Origin: Sporosarcina luteola | Lineage (GTDB): Bacteria; Bacillota; Bacilli; Bacillales_A; Planococcaceae | Length of the DNA stretch: 64,000 nt | Assembly (NCBI RefSeq): GCF_023715535.1 | Contig: NZ_JAMBOI010000001.1 | Span: forward strand, 124,001 to 188,000 | Direction: 5' to 3' | Shown here: piece after piece, positions 7,547-17,757 of the stretch | Layout of the letters: each line of letters begins with the position of its first letter | How positions within the stretch are numbered: the first letter of the stretch is position 1 | Notes under the pieces: generated by a model | Told to the model about the DNA's origin: nothing | Seen by the model: the letters and a program-made list of their open reading frames with translations, nothing else | Databases searched by the model: none | Made by a program: the position numbers and the translations under genes

Positions 7547-9728
7547 CAGTATCCACCACCTCTTTTACCAAAGCTTCTGTAGAATTGTCATTATCTTGTA
7601 AAGAGTTTTTTGCCAACCAAGTTAAACCATCTCTAATATAGAGAGGAACAGTCCATTCTGTGTCAATAAGTGCATATTTCAATGCGAAATTAGTCTTATC
7701 TACTCTGCTCGCTTTATTCCAAGCATCAATAGCTAATTCAAAATTATCATTACCATTAATGTCAAACAATGATTTGTTTGCTAACATAAATGCGTCTTCA
7801 AAACTTCTACCAGAAGGTAAGTATATTTTTTCAATAACCACTTTACTTTCTTTCGGATGATCTATTATTAATTCCGTTCTACTATCGGCAACAGTGGCAC
7901 TAGTCTCTTCGGAAGCGGCTGTTAATTCTAAACCAACAGAAACAGCATCGATCTCTTCTGGAACCTGATAAGCAATACGTAAATTCTCCTTTATTTTTTC
8001 TGCATCTGTTTTGTTTAAGAGAGCTTGAGTTGTAATATCATTTTCATCGAACCAACTTTTAATTGCTGAATTACTAGTATATGCCCCTTCAGCCACAGGG
8101 CATTTAATGTAATATGTTCCTGTTGATCTAACATCTTTTTTTACTGCATCAATATCTGTAATTATTAAAGATGGTATCTCCAAAAAGTTTAGAAATGGAA
8201 AGAAATTATGAGCATACGCTCCTCCAACTTCAACTATGGATAAATAATTACTTGAAAGTGATTCTTCAGGTGAATTTTCAGAATCAATCTTCTCAATAAT
8301 TTTAGGCATTAGCAATCTTTCTGTTGGACCTTCCACCAAAATTGCTTTATCAGCAAAAAATAAATCACACCTTGTTAATGTTAGATATTTGTGTAAGAAC
8401 TCTTTCGCTTGCTTAAGTGAACTATCTGAAAATCCTTCTCTTAAGTCTTTAATAAGAGTATGTAATCCTCCAGTACTAGTACTTAGAAAATATCTGATTG
8501 CATCGAAAGGCGCTTCGTTTGCAATATGAGTAGAATGAGTAGTAATGACAAATTGAATTGGCCATTTTACTCCATCATTAAAACGATGAGAAAAATCTTT
8601 TGCAATTTCGTTTATCTTTCTAATAAAAACCTCCTGCATTTGCGGATGCAAATGTGCTTCAGGTTCTTCAATAAAAACAATTTGGAAGTTGGGAGCTGGT
8701 TGCTGGGCTTTGTACGCCTTGAAGAAACCGAATAACTTAAACAGTATGTAAATTATATTTCTAGAACCTAGACCATTATATGTTTCAGGCAAGGAAGTCC
8801 CCTCTACCCCTGGGTAAAGTATCTTAGTATGGTTCTCTAAAAGCCTTCTAACATCTAAGATAGTTTCAGTCTGAAGTGCAGCATTGTTTAGTCCTGGATA
8901 CCCAAATAGTGATAAAGCTGGCAGTAGTTTATTAAGGTGTTCATTAAAGCCCGTATCTAGTTTATTTTGAATATCTTTAACTGCCTCTTCCAAAGCGACA
9001 GCAGTCTGATTTTCAGTGGGGGAAGCAGTCTCTAATTTAGCGATATCAAGCATTTTCTCCACAACTTTACCTAATACGTCACGATCTCGATGTGTAGTGT
9101 CATCCAATCCCCGTTGAGCATTTATAAAACCAGTTTGTATAATGCATTTAAATTTTGGGAAATCAAGTTTTTTTCGATTTGTATCATCTTGTGGATCAAT
9201 AGCATATATGGATGAAACATACAATTTCGGAATCCTTTCTTTTAGTATTCTAAAGAATTTTTTCTTTTCTTGTGCAATATTTTCATGTGTACCGGAATAA
9301 TTCATTCCCTCAAAGAGAGCATCCATCCCCCCTCCTTTTAGTTGGTATTTAATATTTGCAATAACTTCAGTGGAATTTGGATCGAGATCTATAATTAATT
9401 CACTTAGAGGACCCAGATCATCCATCTCGATGTCATAATTGAGGGTGAGTGTTATTTCGATAGCTGGTAGCGATTCTCTGATAGCAGGATTTTCTTTATC
9501 CTCAACCCAATTAATAAATGCAGTCCAAAAGTTTTCATAAACAGGGATAGAAAAGTCTTCTAAATTAAATCTTGGCGAACTGTCGGCTAATAAACGTCTA
9601 AACAATTCAGTAAAAGAAGTCTTACCAGAATTATTACGTCCGACAATTATAGTTGTTGTTTTTTCTAAAGTTAACTCAACGTCGTTCAGTAGTCTAAAAT
9701 TTTTTATTTTCACGCTTTTTATGTGCAT
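7539..9728 (-). CDS. OLD-family ATP-dependent nuclease (GajA-like, AAA plus TOPRIM)
   Basis: A 729-residue protein. An N-terminal SMC/ABC-like ATPase has Walker A GRNNSGKTS at about residues 30-38 and signature plus Walker B IVFIEEPEAHLHPQ near 350. A C-terminal TOPRIM nuclease domain has the acidic motif ILVEGPTE near 464 and the DxD-type motif IITDID near 522. This matches OLD endonucleases; with the downstream UvrD helicase it is class 2 (Gabija). Gabija nickase activity is held back by nucleotides and released when phage deplete them; that is family knowledge, not visible here. It is clearly longer than the founding GajA (about 580 residues), so it may be a divergent subtype. Low GC and isolated placement suggest horizontal gain. 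Confidence 0.85.
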   Translation of the reverse strand: MHIKSVKIKNFRLLNDVELTLEKTTTIIVGRNNSGKTSFTELFRRLLADSSPRFNLEDFSIPVYENFWTAFINWVEDKENPAIRESLPAIEITLTLNYDIEMDDLGPLSELIIDLDPNSTEVIANIKYQLKGGGMDALFEGMNYSGTHENIAQEKKKFFRILKERIPKLYVSSIYAIDPQDDTNRKKLDFPKFKCIIQTGFINAQRGLDDTTHRDRDVLGKVVEKMLDIAKLETASPTENQTAVALEEAVKDIQNKLDTGFNEHLNKLLPALSLFGYPGLNNAALQTETILDVRRLLENHTKILYPGVEGTSLPETYNGLGSRNIIYILFKLFGFFKAYKAQQPAPNFQIVFIEEPEAHLHPQMQEVFIRKINEIAKDFSHRFNDGVKWPIQFVITTHSTHIANEAPFDAIRYFLSTSTGGLHTLIKDLREGFSDSSLKQAKEFLHKYLTLTRCDLFFADKAILVEGPTERLLMPKIIEKIDSENSPEESLSSNYLSIVEVGGAYAHNFFPFLNFLEIPSLIITDIDAVKKDVRSTGTYYIKCPVAEGAYTSNSAIKSWFDENDITTQALLNKTDAEKIKENLRIAYQVPEEIDAVSVGLELTAASEETSATVADSRTELIIDHPKESKVVIEKIYLPSGRSFEDAFMLANKSLFDINGNDNFELAIDAWNKASRVDKTNFALKYALIDTEWTVPLYIRDGLTWLAKNSLQDNDNSTEALVKEVVDTDE

Positions 9729-10609
9729 TTATTACATCTCCCCAAAATTAGTTTTATAACTAAGTTCATTATTACATAATTAACCACTTTAATTAACATT
9801 ATATTTCAAAAACAAAGATCACAAAACGATTAACGTACAGGAAGCCAGTCACTCAAGCCTTTGATAAGGTGATGATTCAAGATATCCTGCCATTGCAAAA
9901 CAAGTGATCAAAAGAGTGATCACAAAATAAAGTATAATTTGTATTTTACAAAGAAAACCACCATTTTCGGAGGGTGGTTTTTCTGTTCTATCTATAAAAT
10001 CAAATTTGACATAAGTCTAATGCCGAGATTTACTAATGTCGTGTTTTCACACGAAATACGGTGGCTGGCTGTTTTTAGTAATCTTTTTTAAAATATTGAA
10101 CTGAGTTATGAATTATCAAACTTCATTTTAAATCTACATCATAATTAATTGCATTGGAGCACAGTCACACCTACAATTTGGGATTCTGAAACGGCATTTC
10201 CGTCCCATGAAATAAAGGAAAGACCATCTCATAAAGATGGACTTTTAATTACGGTTCAAACCGTGTTCTCTGCTCCAAAATTTCTTCTTAAACTACGTTT
10301 CCTCTTGTATAGTCACTACATCTACATAATTTGCACTAAGAACAATGACTCCAATAAAACTTCGACCGCTTTAAACCTTATCGTTGACATGCATCAGATA
10401 TTGAAACAGAAGTTCAACATTGCTTGTATTTATCTGAATATCAGGAATTAAATAAGACTATACGGTAGTATATACTCCACCATTATTTTTAATGAATCTT
10501 GAACTTTAATCTTGAAAAATGTGTTCACATAAAAGAATACAGTTTTATTTAAATCTAAAATATAGTATTTTCATTAATATCAATATAAGGCTTTTCTACG
10601 GTTTTCCAT
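9729..10609. other. 880-bp AT-rich intergenic stretch upstream of the defence pair
   Basis: It contains a bidirectional terminator (9954-9982) and a second hairpin at about 10224-10240 (CCATCT, loop, AGATGG). No open frame has both a ribosome site and normal composition. The frames that stay open (for example 10149-10451) look non-coding. It resembles scar tissue beside an acquired defence locus. Confidence 0.5.
9954..9982. terminator. Bidirectional hairpin terminator
   Basis: AAAACCACC and GGTGGTTTT form a perfect 9-bp stem around a 10-base loop, with T-rich exits on both strands. No live gene ends into it from the left, so it may be left over from a lost gene. Confidence 0.7.
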
Positions 10610-12280
10610 TCATATTATTAGTTCAAAATAAGCGACAGTTTTCATGTCATCTCCAACTTTCCGCAACGACCAGGTGTCTTCCATATAAATCTCAGCAAGC
10701 TTATCAAACTTCCCTCCATGTTTCTTCGCCCATTCAAGAGCTATGACGCTTTCGTATAGATGGGCCATACGCTCCATGAGGCCTTTCGATTCAAACGTTT
10801 GGAGGTCATTGTCGTAGCCTGCAAATGCTTGAAGGTCAGTGGATAGCTTATTTAGTTCCCCCGACAAAGCTTTTTTCATCTCACAGTCATTTACAACGAC
10901 GAGGCGGTTGCGCATTTCTTCGATGAACAGTTTGTGCGCTTCGAATTTATTGACGAGACGGATGAGTTCCAGCCCCAGAATATTGGCGGTGCCTTCCCAG
11001 ACGGTGAGCACTTGGGCGTCCCGCAATAGGCGCGGCGTGACGAAATCCTCGATAAAGCCGTTGCCGCCATGCATCTCAATCGCTTCATGTGCAAAGTGGA
11101 TTGCCTGCTCGGCGGTTTCCTTCTTGATAAGCGCAATGAACAGCCGGTTCAGGATCGTTTCGCGTTCGGATGCTGTGCCTTCTGTGACACGTTCATATAG
11201 CTGAATGAAATCAAAGACGGTTGCCACTTCGACATGAAGCCTCGCTGCCATTTTTCCGAGTGTGTCCTGCACCATCGGATAGTCAGTGAGAGGCTTGCCG
11301 AATGCATTCCGGCGGGTTGCGTACGCTATTGATTCCAGCAAAGCGCGCCTCATGATGCCGATGGAGGCAACCGCGTTGCAAATGCGCGACAGGTTGAGGG
11401 CTTCCATCATATAGTAGAGCCCTTTCGACGGATCCCCGATCGTGTAGGCAAGTGCACCGTGGAACTCGACTTCTCCGGAAGGGACGGCGCGGACTCCTAA
11501 TTTGTCTTTCAAACGGCGGATGCGCAGCCCGTTCAATTTACCGTCTTCCTGTCGCCATGGAACGGCGAATAACGTCAATCCCCGTGATCCTTCCTGCGCA
11601 CCTTCAATTCTCGCAAGCACCATGGCAACGCCCGCCATGCCTGCATTCGATGCGAAGTATTTCTCTCCGTATAAGCGATATTGATCACCGTCCTTCACGG
11701 CTTTCACAACATTCGCCCCGACATCAGAGCCGCCTTGGCGCTCTGTCAGAAACGTTGCACCTTCGTATAGCGGTACTTCCCCTGTCGAGCACACTTTGCC
11801 GAGGAACAAGTTCTTCACTTGTTCATCCGCGTAATGGTCGAGCAAATAGGCGGTCGCCATCGACAGTGTAACTGGGCAATAAAACCCGGGCTCGGCATGC
11901 GACAATAAATAGCCTTGTGCGAAGCTGTACGTGTAGTTCCCCTTATGGCCAAGCTCCGGAATTTCCTTGTGGACATACCCGACAATTCCGGTGTCATACG
12001 TTTCCTGGACGGTTTTCTTGTAGCCTTCATTCACCCAAACGTCGGAAACTTCCTCGCCGAACTTGTCGTAACGGATAAGTCGAGGCTCCCCTTCACGATC
12101 GGTATGCTTTGCACGCTCGTCAATTGCATTTGCGCAAAGCTCGCCGAATACGGACAGCTCGCGTTTCGCGTACTCGAGGAAAGGACCTTGCAAATGCTGT
12201 TCGAGAATCAATTGGAGCGTGTCATCGCCTTCAAAAAAGTTTTCAATCTTGATTGATTCCGCTTCTTGCACGACTTTCAT
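10610..12280 (-). CDS. AidB-like acyl-CoA dehydrogenase
   Basis: A 556-residue flavoprotein of the acyl-CoA dehydrogenase superfamily. Length and layout match the AidB subgroup: an N-terminal helical extension, FAD-binding motifs (LTERQGGSDVG, EKYFASNAG), the arginine-rich region around YATRRNAFG, and the catalytic glutamate in LTVWEGTANILGLE near residue 433. A further C-terminal helical domain follows. It probably oxidises an acyl-CoA thioester with FAD, or acts in alkylation defence as E. coli AidB has been proposed to. AAGGGGTGA precedes the ATG. It stands alone, so the substrate cannot be inferred. Confidence 0.85.
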   Translation of the reverse strand: MKVVQEAESIKIENFFEGDDTLQLILEQHLQGPFLEYAKRELSVFGELCANAIDERAKHTDREGEPRLIRYDKFGEEVSDVWVNEGYKKTVQETYDTGIVGYVHKEIPELGHKGNYTYSFAQGYLLSHAEPGFYCPVTLSMATAYLLDHYADEQVKNLFLGKVCSTGEVPLYEGATFLTERQGGSDVGANVVKAVKDGDQYRLYGEKYFASNAGMAGVAMVLARIEGAQEGSRGLTLFAVPWRQEDGKLNGLRIRRLKDKLGVRAVPSGEVEFHGALAYTIGDPSKGLYYMMEALNLSRICNAVASIGIMRRALLESIAYATRRNAFGKPLTDYPMVQDTLGKMAARLHVEVATVFDFIQLYERVTEGTASERETILNRLFIALIKKETAEQAIHFAHEAIEMHGGNGFIEDFVTPRLLRDAQVLTVWEGTANILGLELIRLVNKFEAHKLFIEEMRNRLVVVNDCEMKKALSGELNKLSTDLQAFAGYDNDLQTFESKGLMERMAHLYESVIALEWAKKHGGKFDKLAEIYMEDTWSLRKVGDDMKTVAYFELII

Positions 12281-12520
12281 GTGACGGTCACCCCTTCATC
12301 CTTTCCTATGAATATACCATTGACGATACCGTTATAGTCATTTTACTGTTTTGAATTGTAAATCAACTGTAATTAATGGTTTTTCTACTGCATGAGTTCT
12401 TGAAATATGTACGTCTTAATAAACCTTACAATAATTTGAAGTATTTGTTACATTTTGACTATTATTATACTATTTCACATGTTATAATAAATTCAACATA
12501 TGATTAAAGGAGGATGTCTA

Positions 12521-12946
12521 ATGTATTGTAATTATTTTTTACATGACCATCAGACTGTTCACGCCTTATCTTGGGCGAAAACGACCGGTGGCATGTCGGA
12601 GGTCATCACGACACATGGTCCCTATCTTTCTGATCTAACGCCTATGGAACTACTCAAGCAACTTCCCGAGGCGAATCAGGTCATATTACAAACAGAACCG
12701 TCGGACCATATCGACTGTGTATGGATCCTTAGTCGTTCTTTTAAAACCATCGAGGTGGAAGAGTATCTCACAGATGTCGTTTTTGCTGATGGAACAAATC
12801 TTCTAGTTCCTGTCCGTAAAAAGTTTATTGACGAAAAAAGAAAGCGTTTACATAGCTTCGCGTATCATGAAGGCCAATTGAACTACATATTTCCTTGCAT
12901 CAAAGAGTTCAACCAACAATATTACTCCATTGAATACAAAGAATAG
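12521..12946 (+). CDS. Hypothetical protein, 141 residues
   Basis: The start at 12521 is fixed by a perfect AAAGGAGG site; an in-frame ATG at 12500 lies upstream of that site and is not used. The product is soluble, without signal or membrane segment, and has a cysteine near the N terminus (MYCNYFLHDHQTVHALSWAK). I do not recognise the family. A TATAAT-like box lies at about 12483. It converges on the opuA operon through a shared terminator. Confidence 0.65.
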   Translation: MYCNYFLHDHQTVHALSWAKTTGGMSEVITTHGPYLSDLTPMELLKQLPEANQVILQTEPSDHIDCVWILSRSFKTIEVEEYLTDVVFADGTNLLVPVRKKFIDEKRKRLHSFAYHEGQLNYIFPCIKEFNQQYYSIEYKE

Positions 12947-12948
12947 AA

Positions 12949-12986
12949 AACAGGCAGCCCCCTATTACTAGCGGACTGCCTGTTCT
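12949..12986. terminator. Bidirectional terminator between hypothetical gene and opuAC
   Basis: AACAGGCAG and CTGCCTGTT form a 9-bp stem with an interrupted inner stem. It lies between two convergent genes, 3 bases after one stop and 3 bases before the other. Confidence 0.75.
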
Positions 12987-12988
12987 AT

Positions 12989-14740
<1,752 letters not shown>

Positions 14741-14748
<8 letters not shown>

Positions 14749-16009
14749 GGTTGTTCACCTCCACTTCCATCAACTGCTCCGTGTCCACGGTTGTGTCCAC
14801 CGTACGGTCACTGTTGATGAACTGTCCGTCCCCCGCCAATGCGCCAATCAGTGCGCCGCGGATAATAATGCCTTGCAGATGATGCTCTTCGTTCACGACT
14901 GCAACCGGAATCGTTGTCGTCGAAACTGTGTCGAATAGGTCGGTTAGTACGGTGTCCGGTGAAGTGGTTGGAATATCCGTGACCAGGACATCTGCCAATG
15001 TTTTTCCGGATGTCGTCGCTTCGCTTGCATCTTGCGCAGTGACAGCTCCAAGCAGTCGATTTCCTTTATCCACAACATAAATGGAGGAAATCCCTTGCCG
15101 TTTCATGAGGCGCAAGGCAACGCGGGCTCCCCGGTCGATTTGCACCATATCCGCTTTTTTCATAATATGGCCCGCCGTCAACACTTTCGAAAGATCGACA
15201 TCTTCGACAAACCTCTCCACGTATTTATTCGAAGGGCTCATCAAGATTTCTTCCGGCGTACCGATTTGGACGATATCGCCATCTTTCATTAAAGCGATGC
15301 GGTCACCAATACGGAGCGCCTCGTCCAAATCATGAGTGATGAAAATGATCGTTTTCCCCATGTCATGGTGAAGCTGGAGGAGTTCATCCTGCATATCTTT
15401 CCGGATTAATGGATCAAGTGCACTGAATGCCTCATCCATCAACAGAACATCGGGATCATTGGCAAGCGCACGTGCCAAGCCGACCCTTTGCTGCATTCCG
15501 CCGCTCAGCTGGCTCGGATATTGCTCTTCGTACCCGGCAAGCCCTACAAGCCTTAATGACTCGATTGCCTTCGCATTGCGCTCCGCTTTCGCCACTCCTT
15601 GAATTTCAAGCCCGTATTCCGTGTTCTGAAGAATTGTCTTATGAGGGAAAAGGGCGAAGTTCTGGAACACCATCCCGATTTTCTTCCGTCTCACTTGACG
15701 AAGCTGCTCTTTATTCATGCTGACAATGTCTTCCCCGTCAATACGGACCGATCCCATCGTCGGGTCGATTAACCGGTTCAGCATCCGCACTAATGTGGAT
15801 TTCCCGCTACCTGAAAGACCCATGATGACAAATATTTCGCCGTCATAGACTTCGAACGTCGCATTTTTCACGCCTACCGTCGCGCCTGTAGACTTGAGGA
15901 TTTCACTTTTCGACTTCCCCTCATTCAACAGCTGCGCCGCGCGCCTGCTGTTTTTACCGAAGATTTTCGTCGTATTGACCACTTCGATTTTCTTTGTTTG
16001 TTCAGTCAT
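14741..16009 (-). CDS. opuAA: Glycine betaine ABC transporter ATPase with CBS domains (OpuAA)
   Basis: About 422 residues. The ATPase domain has Walker A GLSGSGKST (about 64-72), signature LSGGMQQR, Walker B VLLMDEAFSALD and switch His ITHDLDEA. A C-terminal tandem CBS pair (about 275-400) in OpuA-type transporters senses ionic strength or c-di-AMP. The N terminus has the KSKSEILKSTG insertion typical of OpuAA/ProV. The start at 16009 has GGGAG upstream; an in-frame ATG at 16057 extends into the promoter. First gene of the operon; the palindrome at 16097-16120 lies about 90 bases upstream. Confidence 0.93.
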
Positions 16010-16096
16010 GTGTACACTCCCTAAGTTTTGAAACTCATCGTCTACTAGTATATGCATAAAGATTTTTCTTTACAACCGTTATTTCCATTTAAATTG

Positions 16097-16120
16097 TTTG
16101 TACAGTAAAAACTGTACAAA
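16097..16120. promoter_or_regulatory. Perfect 10-bp palindrome, likely GbsR-type operator
   Basis: Arms TTTGTACAGT and ACTGTACAAA are exact inverted repeats separated by AAAA. It sits in the 200-bp gap between the divergent opuA operon and the gbsR-like gene, where a MarR-fold dimer would bind to control one or both. No similar palindrome occurs near other genes here. Confidence 0.6.
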
Positions 16121-16212
16121 GTTTTAAATTATCGTTACACTGGAAATGCAGGTATAATACGCTTAGGTTATTGATTGGGAAGTTAATTCCCAGACAGCGG
16201 AGGGAATGCACT

Positions 16213-16758
16213 ATGGAAGGTAGAGAAACACTCGACAAAGCACGCGAGCGGATTATTGAGACAATCGCACAAAACATACATTTATATGGCCTGACGGCTT
16301 CAGCCGGCAGACAATATGGCACAATGTTCTTCCACGATGAGCCGATGACATTGGACGACATGACCGAAGAACTTGGCATGAGCAAAACTAGCATGAGCAC
16401 ATCCGTACGGGCGCTGGCCGAACTGAAATTAGTCGAACGCGCTTGGGTCCGCGGCGTACGCAAAGACTTATATCAAGTGAAAGACGATTGGTACCAAAGC
16501 TTTATCAATCTTTTTTCAATTAAATGGCGCAGATCCATTTCACTCCAATCCGTCGCCGTTAAGAAATCGCTGCGCGAACTGGAACAATTGAAAAACAATC
16601 CCGACATCAGCGAAGAACTAAAGGAAATCGTCGAAATGGATATCAACAAACTTCAATATGCCCGCGACTACTTCGATTGGCTGGACCGCCTCATCGACGC
16701 CTTCGAAGACCACGACATCTTCGACCTTGTCCCTTTGAAGGAAGGGAACGGAGAATAA
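16213..16758 (+). CDS. GbsR/OpcR-family choline- or betaine-responsive repressor
   Basis: A 181-residue winged-HTH protein of the GbsR family (MarR-like), with the helix-turn-helix MTEELGMSKTSMSTSVRALAEL and an aromatic-rich preceding segment (NIHLYGLTASAGRQYGTMFF) where choline is bound in GbsR. Related proteins in B. subtilis repress choline-to-betaine conversion and Opu transporters. Divergent placement opposite opuA with a palindrome between makes opuA the obvious target. The start at 16213 has GGAGGG seven bases upstream. A terminator follows. Confidence 0.85.
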   Translation: MEGRETLDKARERIIETIAQNIHLYGLTASAGRQYGTMFFHDEPMTLDDMTEELGMSKTSMSTSVRALAELKLVERAWVRGVRKDLYQVKDDWYQSFINLFSIKWRRSISLQSVAVKKSLRELEQLKNNPDISEELKEIVEMDINKLQYARDYFDWLDRLIDAFEDHDIFDLVPLKEGNGE

Positions 16759-16771
16759 TAGAAGAGTAAGC

Positions 16772-16809
16772 AAAAAGGCGGCCCCTTTGTGTAAGGGACC
16801 ACCTTTTTT
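16772..16809 (+). terminator. Terminator of the gbsR-like gene
   Basis: AAAAGGCGGCCCCTT pairs with AAGGGACCACCTTTT around TGTGT and ends in a T run. Confidence 0.85.
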
Positions 16810-16841
16810 TGATTAACAGACATATGAATTCCACTAAAGAA

Positions 16842-16981
16842 GCATAAATTGCTGAAAGTACGCATAAAACGCTGATTTCGCGCATAAATGTCATATTCGA
16901 CGCATAAACCGCTACATATACGCATAAATCCCTGCAAAAGCTCATAAAACGCTACAAAGACGCATAAACGTAACAAACGCG
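16842..16981. repeat. Degenerate tandem array, seven 20-bp units
   Basis: Units start at exactly 16842, 16862, 16882, 16902, 16922, 16942 and 16962. The first half is conserved (GCATAAAacGCT, first base T once), while the second half varies but usually ends in AC or GC. The spacing never slips from 20 bp even though the bases diverge. It lies between the gbsR terminator and the next small gene. Confidence 0.85.
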
Positions 16982-17052
16982 TCTCCACTGCATTCATAAA
17001 ACAGTTATAATACCCTTACATACACTTGTGCATCACAATAGGAGGCATCCGG

Positions 17053-17238
17053 ATGCAAAAACCAATACCGATATTAATGCTCTTGCTCGTCATCGGCACC
17101 ATGTCGCTCGTTTTTTCATTGACCCTTTCGCTTCCGAACACCGTTGAATGGATAATGCTCATTTTAGGTGTCCTACTCAATATCACAAGCGCAGTTGGTC
17201 TCATGATTATTGGCGTAAAGAGGACAAGAGGATCATAA
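17053..17238 (+). CDS. Small two-helix membrane protein
   Basis: Sixty-one residues with AGGAGG before the ATG at 17053; an earlier in-frame start at 17026 lies upstream of that site. Two hydrophobic helices (about 5-25 and 32-54) are separated by a short polar turn (LPNTVEW), and the tail is basic (KRTRGS). No family recognised. A strong terminator follows directly, so it is a stand-alone unit. Confidence 0.6.
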   Translation: MQKPIPILMLLLVIGTMSLVFSLTLSLPNTVEWIMLILGVLLNITSAVGLMIIGVKRTRGS

Positions 17239-17240
17239 CA

Positions 17241-17282
17241 AGCTGTTTCGAAGTCGGACTCCACTTCGAAGCGGCTTTTTAT
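17241..17282 (+). terminator. Terminator after the small membrane protein
   Basis: AGCTGTTTCGAAGT pairs with ACTTCGAAGCGGCT (two G-U pairs) around an 8-base loop, then TTTTT. Confidence 0.85.
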
Positions 17283-17365
17283 ATTCCAGGGAAAAATTAT
17301 ATCTAGTACGCAAAAAGGTGACCATAACATTCCTTTGAATGTCAGTCACCTTCCTCTGCAATCAC

Positions 17366-17530
17366 TCACTTTGATGTAAGCGTATTGTTTAATTCATCGT
17401 AATCAACCGATTTCAATAAACCATTGGACTGCATCTTCTCCACAAATTGTAAGAGCTCCATCTTCATCTTCATGATCTCGATGTCCAGGAATTCCTTGTC
17501 GCAGTTTACCTCTTTGCTTGCTATCGTCAT
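17366..17530 (-). CDS. Spo0E-like small protein (possible aspartyl-phosphate phosphatase)
   Basis: Fifty-four residues, with AAAGGAG about ten bases before the ATG. The protein is a predicted pair of helices (EFLDIEIMKMKMELLQFVEKM, turn with NGLLKSVD, then YDELNNTL), which resembles the helical-hairpin layout of Spo0E-type phosphatases that remove phosphate from Spo0A. The strict Spo0E signature (SxxLD) is only partly matched (SVDYDEL), so the call is tentative. It sits next to a receptor/peptide signalling locus, a setting where sporulation-phosphorelay modulators are often found. Confidence 0.4.
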   Translation of the reverse strand: MTIASKEVNCDKEFLDIEIMKMKMELLQFVEKMQSNGLLKSVDYDELNNTLTSK

Positions 17531-17757
17531 CCCCTTCACACTCCTTTTGTACTGTTTTATTTAGATGAACATCCATGGCGTGGGACTATTAACTATAATA
17601 TATCACGCCGTGTCCTTCTAAAGAAGTATAACCGGTTGGGACATTTTTTTCAAAAACATCGTTTTTTTTCGCTTTTCTAAGAAAAATTTCTTACTTTGCA
17701 TGTATAATGCTTTATACTGTAAATTAGGATAAGATAGATAAAGAGAGGGATCGGCAA

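Noticed and set aside
9839..9913. Short frame ending in AFDKVMIQDILPLQNK, which faintly recalls the C terminus of a restriction-type NTPase
   Set aside because: Too short, preceded by stops and without further support; not enough to call a gene remnant.
10149..10451. Open frame of 100 codons in the gap left of the acyl-CoA dehydrogenase gene
   Set aside because: No ribosome site, no domain and random-looking composition in an AT-rich intergenic region.
16842..16981. Possible CRISPR array
   Set aside because: The conserved part is only 7-12 bases, units are 20 bp without separate spacers, and no cas gene is near.
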